DNA of 8,064 nt, taken from positions 1 through 8,064 of the forward strand of contig JAGHDE010000129.1 in NCBI GenBank assembly GCA_021160085.1, read 5' to 3'. Origin of the DNA: Pseudomonadota bacterium. Lineage in GTDB: Bacteria; Desulfobacterota; WTBG01; JAGOGO01. The notes below the pieces were generated by a model. It worked only from the letters and a program-made list of their open reading frames with translations, made no database searches and was not told the DNA's origin. Positions 6,111 to 8,064 of the stretch are shown piece after piece; within the stretch, counting starts at the first letter, position 1, and each line of letters begins with the position of its first letter. A program made the position numbers and the translations under genes.

Positions 6111-7235
6111 ATGACCATCAGTTACAAAAAGGCCGGGGTTGATATCCAGCTTGGGGATGAAGCCTCGCAAATCTTGTATGAAGCTGCCCGACAGACCTGG
6201 TCCAACCGATCCGGCCGGCTCGGAGAAGTAATCACCCCTTTTGATGACTTTACCGGCATCAGGATGATCGATGTGGGAAATCTTCCAACCGGAACATTTT
6301 TGGCAATGGGGTTTGACGGTGTGGGAACCAAGGTGGAGATTGCCGAAAGGTTAGCCAAACATGATACCATCGCCTATGACCTGTTGGCTATGGTCTGTGA
6401 CGACGCCGTGATTAGAGGAGGAGAACCGGTTTTGGCAGGAACGGTTCTTGACGTCAACACATTGGGCAAGGAAGATGGTTCATTCCTTGACTTTATCCGT
6501 CAGCTGGCAAAAGGATATTGTGATGCTGCCAAAGAGGCACAGGTTGCGGTTATCAACGGCGAAGTTGCCGAGTTAGGAGTTCGTGTCAGCGGATCTGGCC
6601 CTTTCAACTATAATTGGGGTGCCGGCATTGTCTGGTTTGCCCGACAAGACCGAATGTTTACCGGATTCGAAATTGAAGCAGGGGATAAATTAGTTGCTTT
6701 ACAGGAAAAAGGATTTCGGTCTAATGGGCTTTCCCTGGTCCGCCAGATTCTGTCCAGCCATCTGGGAGAAGACTGGCATACCCAATCCTGGAAAGGAAAA
6801 AATATAGGCGATTTTGTTCTTACCCCTTCCCGAATATACACCCGGGCGGTTATAGATATGACCGGGGGAGTTGAGGCAGAACCCCGGGCAAAAATTAATG
6901 GTCTGGCACATATTACCGGAGGAGGGGTTCCCGGAAAGCTGGGACGCATCCTTAAGCCCAGAAAATTGGGCGCCTCCATAGAAGACCCCTTCTCTCCGGA
7001 AGATATTGTTCTCCATTGTCAGCAATTAGGCAATGTTTCTGATGAGGAAGCCTACCGAACCTGGAACATGGGACAGGGAATGGTTGTTGTTACCCCTGAG
7101 CCTAAAGAAGTGATTGCCATTGCGAATGAACATAATATTGAAGCAAAGATAATCGGAAGGGTGACCAGCGCCCCGGGGATTTCCATTGTCAGCCAGGGAT
7201 CGTTTCAAAAAAACAAGCTTCTCAAATTTTTCTAA
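6111..7235 (+). CDS. purM: PurM-like phosphoribosylformylglycinamidine cyclo-ligase (AIR synthase)
   Basis: AIR synthase closes the imidazole ring, converting FGAM and ATP to AIR. The 374-residue protein begins with the PurM hallmark YKKAGVDI (5-12). It continues with FDGVGTK (68-74), DLLAMVCDDAVIRGGEPV (90-107), GFRSNGLSLVR (201-211), LTPSRIYTR (237-245), HITGGG (267-272) and NMGQGM (319-324), the last matching the usual NMGVGM. It is somewhat longer than E. coli PurM (about 345) and divergent: where classical PurM has GGETAEMPG this one has INGEVAELG (148-156). The start ATG 6111 has AAAAGG (6095-6100) ten bases upstream and directly precedes the family sequence. It lies 116 bases after the PurN-like gene, in the same direction and probably in the same unit. 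AIR synthase function is likely; a related ATP-binding PurM-superfamily enzyme is a weaker alternative. Confidence 0.88.
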   Translation: MTISYKKAGVDIQLGDEASQILYEAARQTWSNRSGRLGEVITPFDDFTGIRMIDVGNLPTGTFLAMGFDGVGTKVEIAERLAKHDTIAYDLLAMVCDDAVIRGGEPVLAGTVLDVNTLGKEDGSFLDFIRQLAKGYCDAAKEAQVAVINGEVAELGVRVSGSGPFNYNWGAGIVWFARQDRMFTGFEIEAGDKLVALQEKGFRSNGLSLVRQILSSHLGEDWHTQSWKGKNIGDFVLTPSRIYTRAVIDMTGGVEAEPRAKINGLAHITGGGVPGKLGRILKPRKLGASIEDPFSPEDIVLHCQQLGNVSDEEAYRTWNMGQGMVVVTPEPKEVIAIANEHNIEAKIIGRVTSAPGISIVSQGSFQKNKLLKFF

Positions 7236-7323
7236 AAATTTAAATGCTTAGCAGTTTCTATCCATTGATGATCTGCAAAGAGCAACAAGATTCTCGAAAG
7301 ATTTTTTTATTGAACTGATTTTT

Positions 7324-7350
7324 TTGTTAATGTTTTACTGAAAGTATGAT
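7324..7350 (+). promoter_or_regulatory. Possible promoter of the proline tRNA
   Basis: TATGAT (7345-7350) matches the -10 consensus in five of six bases and ends 32 bases before the tRNA. The best -35 candidate, TTGTTA (7324-7329), has a short 15-base spacer, so only the -10 box is reasonably supported. The region from 7236 to 7382 otherwise holds no gene. Confidence 0.3.
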
Positions 7351-7382
7351 ATTAAAAAAGTAATTTGTTAACAATGATTAAG

Positions 7383-7459
<77 letters not shown>

Positions 7460-7520
7460 AATAATTCAACTACTTAGTCGGATAGAAAAACAGAAGATTT
7501 TAAAGCCTTGTTCCGCACCA

Positions 7521-7784
7521 TTATTCGTAATGAGTCCACAATCGAATTACCTTAACTGCTTTTTTATCATCAAAAATTTGATAAACTAATCGGTGTTGTA
7601 TGTTTATCCGACGGGAATAGGCCCCAGACAAATCGCCTAATAGATTTTCAAAAGGTGGAGGAGTCTGATAAGGATTTTCACGAAGGATATCCAGCAATTG
7701 TTCAGCTTTCGACCGCAAACCAGCAGAAGATAATTTCTTAGCGTCTTTTTGAGCCTGCTTTGTAAAAACGACTCGCCAATTCAC
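7521..7784 (-). CDS. yoeB: YoeB/Txe-family mRNA interferase toxin
   Basis: YoeB-type toxins of the RelE superfamily bind the ribosomal A site and cleave mRNA during translation; antitoxin binding neutralises them. The 87-residue length suits the family (E. coli YoeB has 84). Conserved elements are NPYQTPPPFENLLGDLSG (37-54), YSRRINIQHRLVY (56-68) and the C-terminal WTHYE. Positions matching the YoeB active site are present: Glu46, Arg65, His85 and Tyr86. The toxin therefore looks intact. It starts with GTG at 7784, and the GTGA overlaps the antitoxin stop by four bases, so translation is probably coupled; GAGG about 10 bases upstream can bind the ribosome. The gene ends 63 bases from the convergent tRNA, with no clear terminator between. 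The symbol is by family; no orthology is implied. Confidence 0.93.
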   Translation of the reverse strand: MNWRVVFTKQAQKDAKKLSSAGLRSKAEQLLDILRENPYQTPPPFENLLGDLSGAYSRRINIQHRLVYQIFDDKKAVKVIRLWTHYE

Positions 7785-8023
7785 CAGTCAATATCCTCTT
7801 TACACTCGTCAATTGGGATGGCTAAACCTTCACGAATTGTTTCGCGCATTCCAGAAATATTCAGCAGATAAAGAGTTTCCTGTATGGATCGCCAATCATC
7901 CTCTGAAATAAGCACCGCCCTGCCACGCTTACTCGTTATAATAATTGGCTCGTGGGAAGATGCTGTTTCATCAATAAGACGATAAAGCTTTGATCTTGCT
8001 TCAGTTGCTGTTAAAGTTGGCAT
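7781..8023 (-). CDS. yefM: Phd/YefM-family antitoxin
   Basis: This 80-residue protein is the antitoxin partner encoded first in the operon, as is usual for YefM-YoeB pairs. The N-terminal half is the Phd/YefM DNA-binding fold: LTATEARSKLYRLIDE (4-19), HEPIIITSKRGRAVLIS (24-40) and EDDWRSIQETLYLL (41-54). The C-terminal part (55-80) is acidic at its end (DECKEDIDW) and probably wraps the toxin. Family members repress their own promoter, more strongly in complex with the toxin. ATG 8023 starts the conserved sequence and has a strong GGGGGG ribosome binding site 5 bases upstream (8029-8034). The high synthesis expected from this site, compared with the coupled GTG start of the toxin, fits the need for antitoxin excess. 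Confidence 0.93.
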   Translation of the reverse strand: MPTLTATEARSKLYRLIDETASSHEPIIITSKRGRAVLISEDDWRSIQETLYLLNISGMRETIREGLAIPIDECKEDIDW

Positions 8024-8034
8024 AATTGCCCCCC

Positions 8035-8062
8035 TAAATTTTAAGAATTTACATATATTATA
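8035..8062 (-). promoter_or_regulatory. Toxin-antitoxin promoter (-10 box) and candidate operator
   Basis: On the minus strand a perfect TATAAT lies at 8062-8057; its -35 box would be beyond the window. Downstream, TAAATT and AATTTA form a perfect 6-base inverted repeat with a 5-base spacer (8035-8051). The predicted start of transcription, near 8050, falls in this repeat, which is where an autorepressor site would be expected. The E. coli YefM motif with TGTACA is not present, so the operator call rests on position and symmetry only. Confidence 0.5.
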
Positions 8063-8064
8063 TA

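Noticed and set aside
6608..6979. Minus-strand open frame of 123 codons inside purM
   Set aside because: Antisense shadow of a conserved enzyme gene, without a ribosome binding site or known domain.
7224..7242. Inverted repeat AAATTTTT/AAAAATTT at the purM stop codon
   Set aside because: It is pure A/T with a two-base loop and no following T-tract; expected by chance in AT-rich sequence.
7285..7310. Intrinsic terminator after purM (T7 run at 7302-7308)
   Set aside because: The only stem before the T-run is about three base pairs (TCT-CGAA-AGA), too weak to call.

Overview
The window carries six housekeeping-type genes or gene parts, one tRNA and one toxin-antitoxin pair. Proteins and base composition (moderate G+C) look bacterial. 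The PurS/PurL fusion beside a separate PurQ, with a long divergent PurN-type formyltransferase and a divergent PurM, recalls Desulfobacterota (former Deltaproteobacteria). That placement comes from memory of protein architecture, not from a search, and is tentative.

Layout. Bases 1-1133 (+) hold the 3' part of der (engA), the double-GTPase ribosome assembly factor; its 5' end lies outside the window, and the C-terminal KH-like domain is displaced into another frame at about 876-885. Convergent to it, on the minus strand, is a purine operon: purSL (4965 to 1969) followed by purQ (1972 to 1139), overlapping by ATGA. A strong sigma70-type promoter (TTGACA-N17-TAAAAT) lies in the 4966-5190 intergenic region. 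Divergent from it on the plus strand are a PurN-like formyltransferase (best start 5191) and a PurM-like AIR synthase (6111-7235). A proline tRNA with anticodon GGG follows at 7383-7457. The right end holds a minus-strand Phd/YefM antitoxin and YoeB/Txe toxin pair (8023 to 7521) with its own -10 box and a candidate operator.

How the genes fit together. The purine genes cover three consecutive steps of de novo IMP synthesis: formylation of GAR to FGAR (PurN-like), amidation of FGAR to FGAM (PurSL with the PurQ glutaminase) and ring closure of FGAM to AIR (PurM-like). They form two divergent arms around one control region. Der and the tRNA are unrelated neighbours serving translation, and the toxin-antitoxin pair is an accessory module next to the tRNA.

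Most noteworthy: the frame break in the normally essential der gene, with a TAGTG stop/start overlap at the junction; two PurS-like signatures in tandem at the N-terminus of PurSL; adjacent A9 and G9 tracts inside the purN-like gene; a spaced repeat in the purSL control region; and the replacement of a conserved PurM motif. I found no CRISPR array, insertion sequence or clearly novel defence system.
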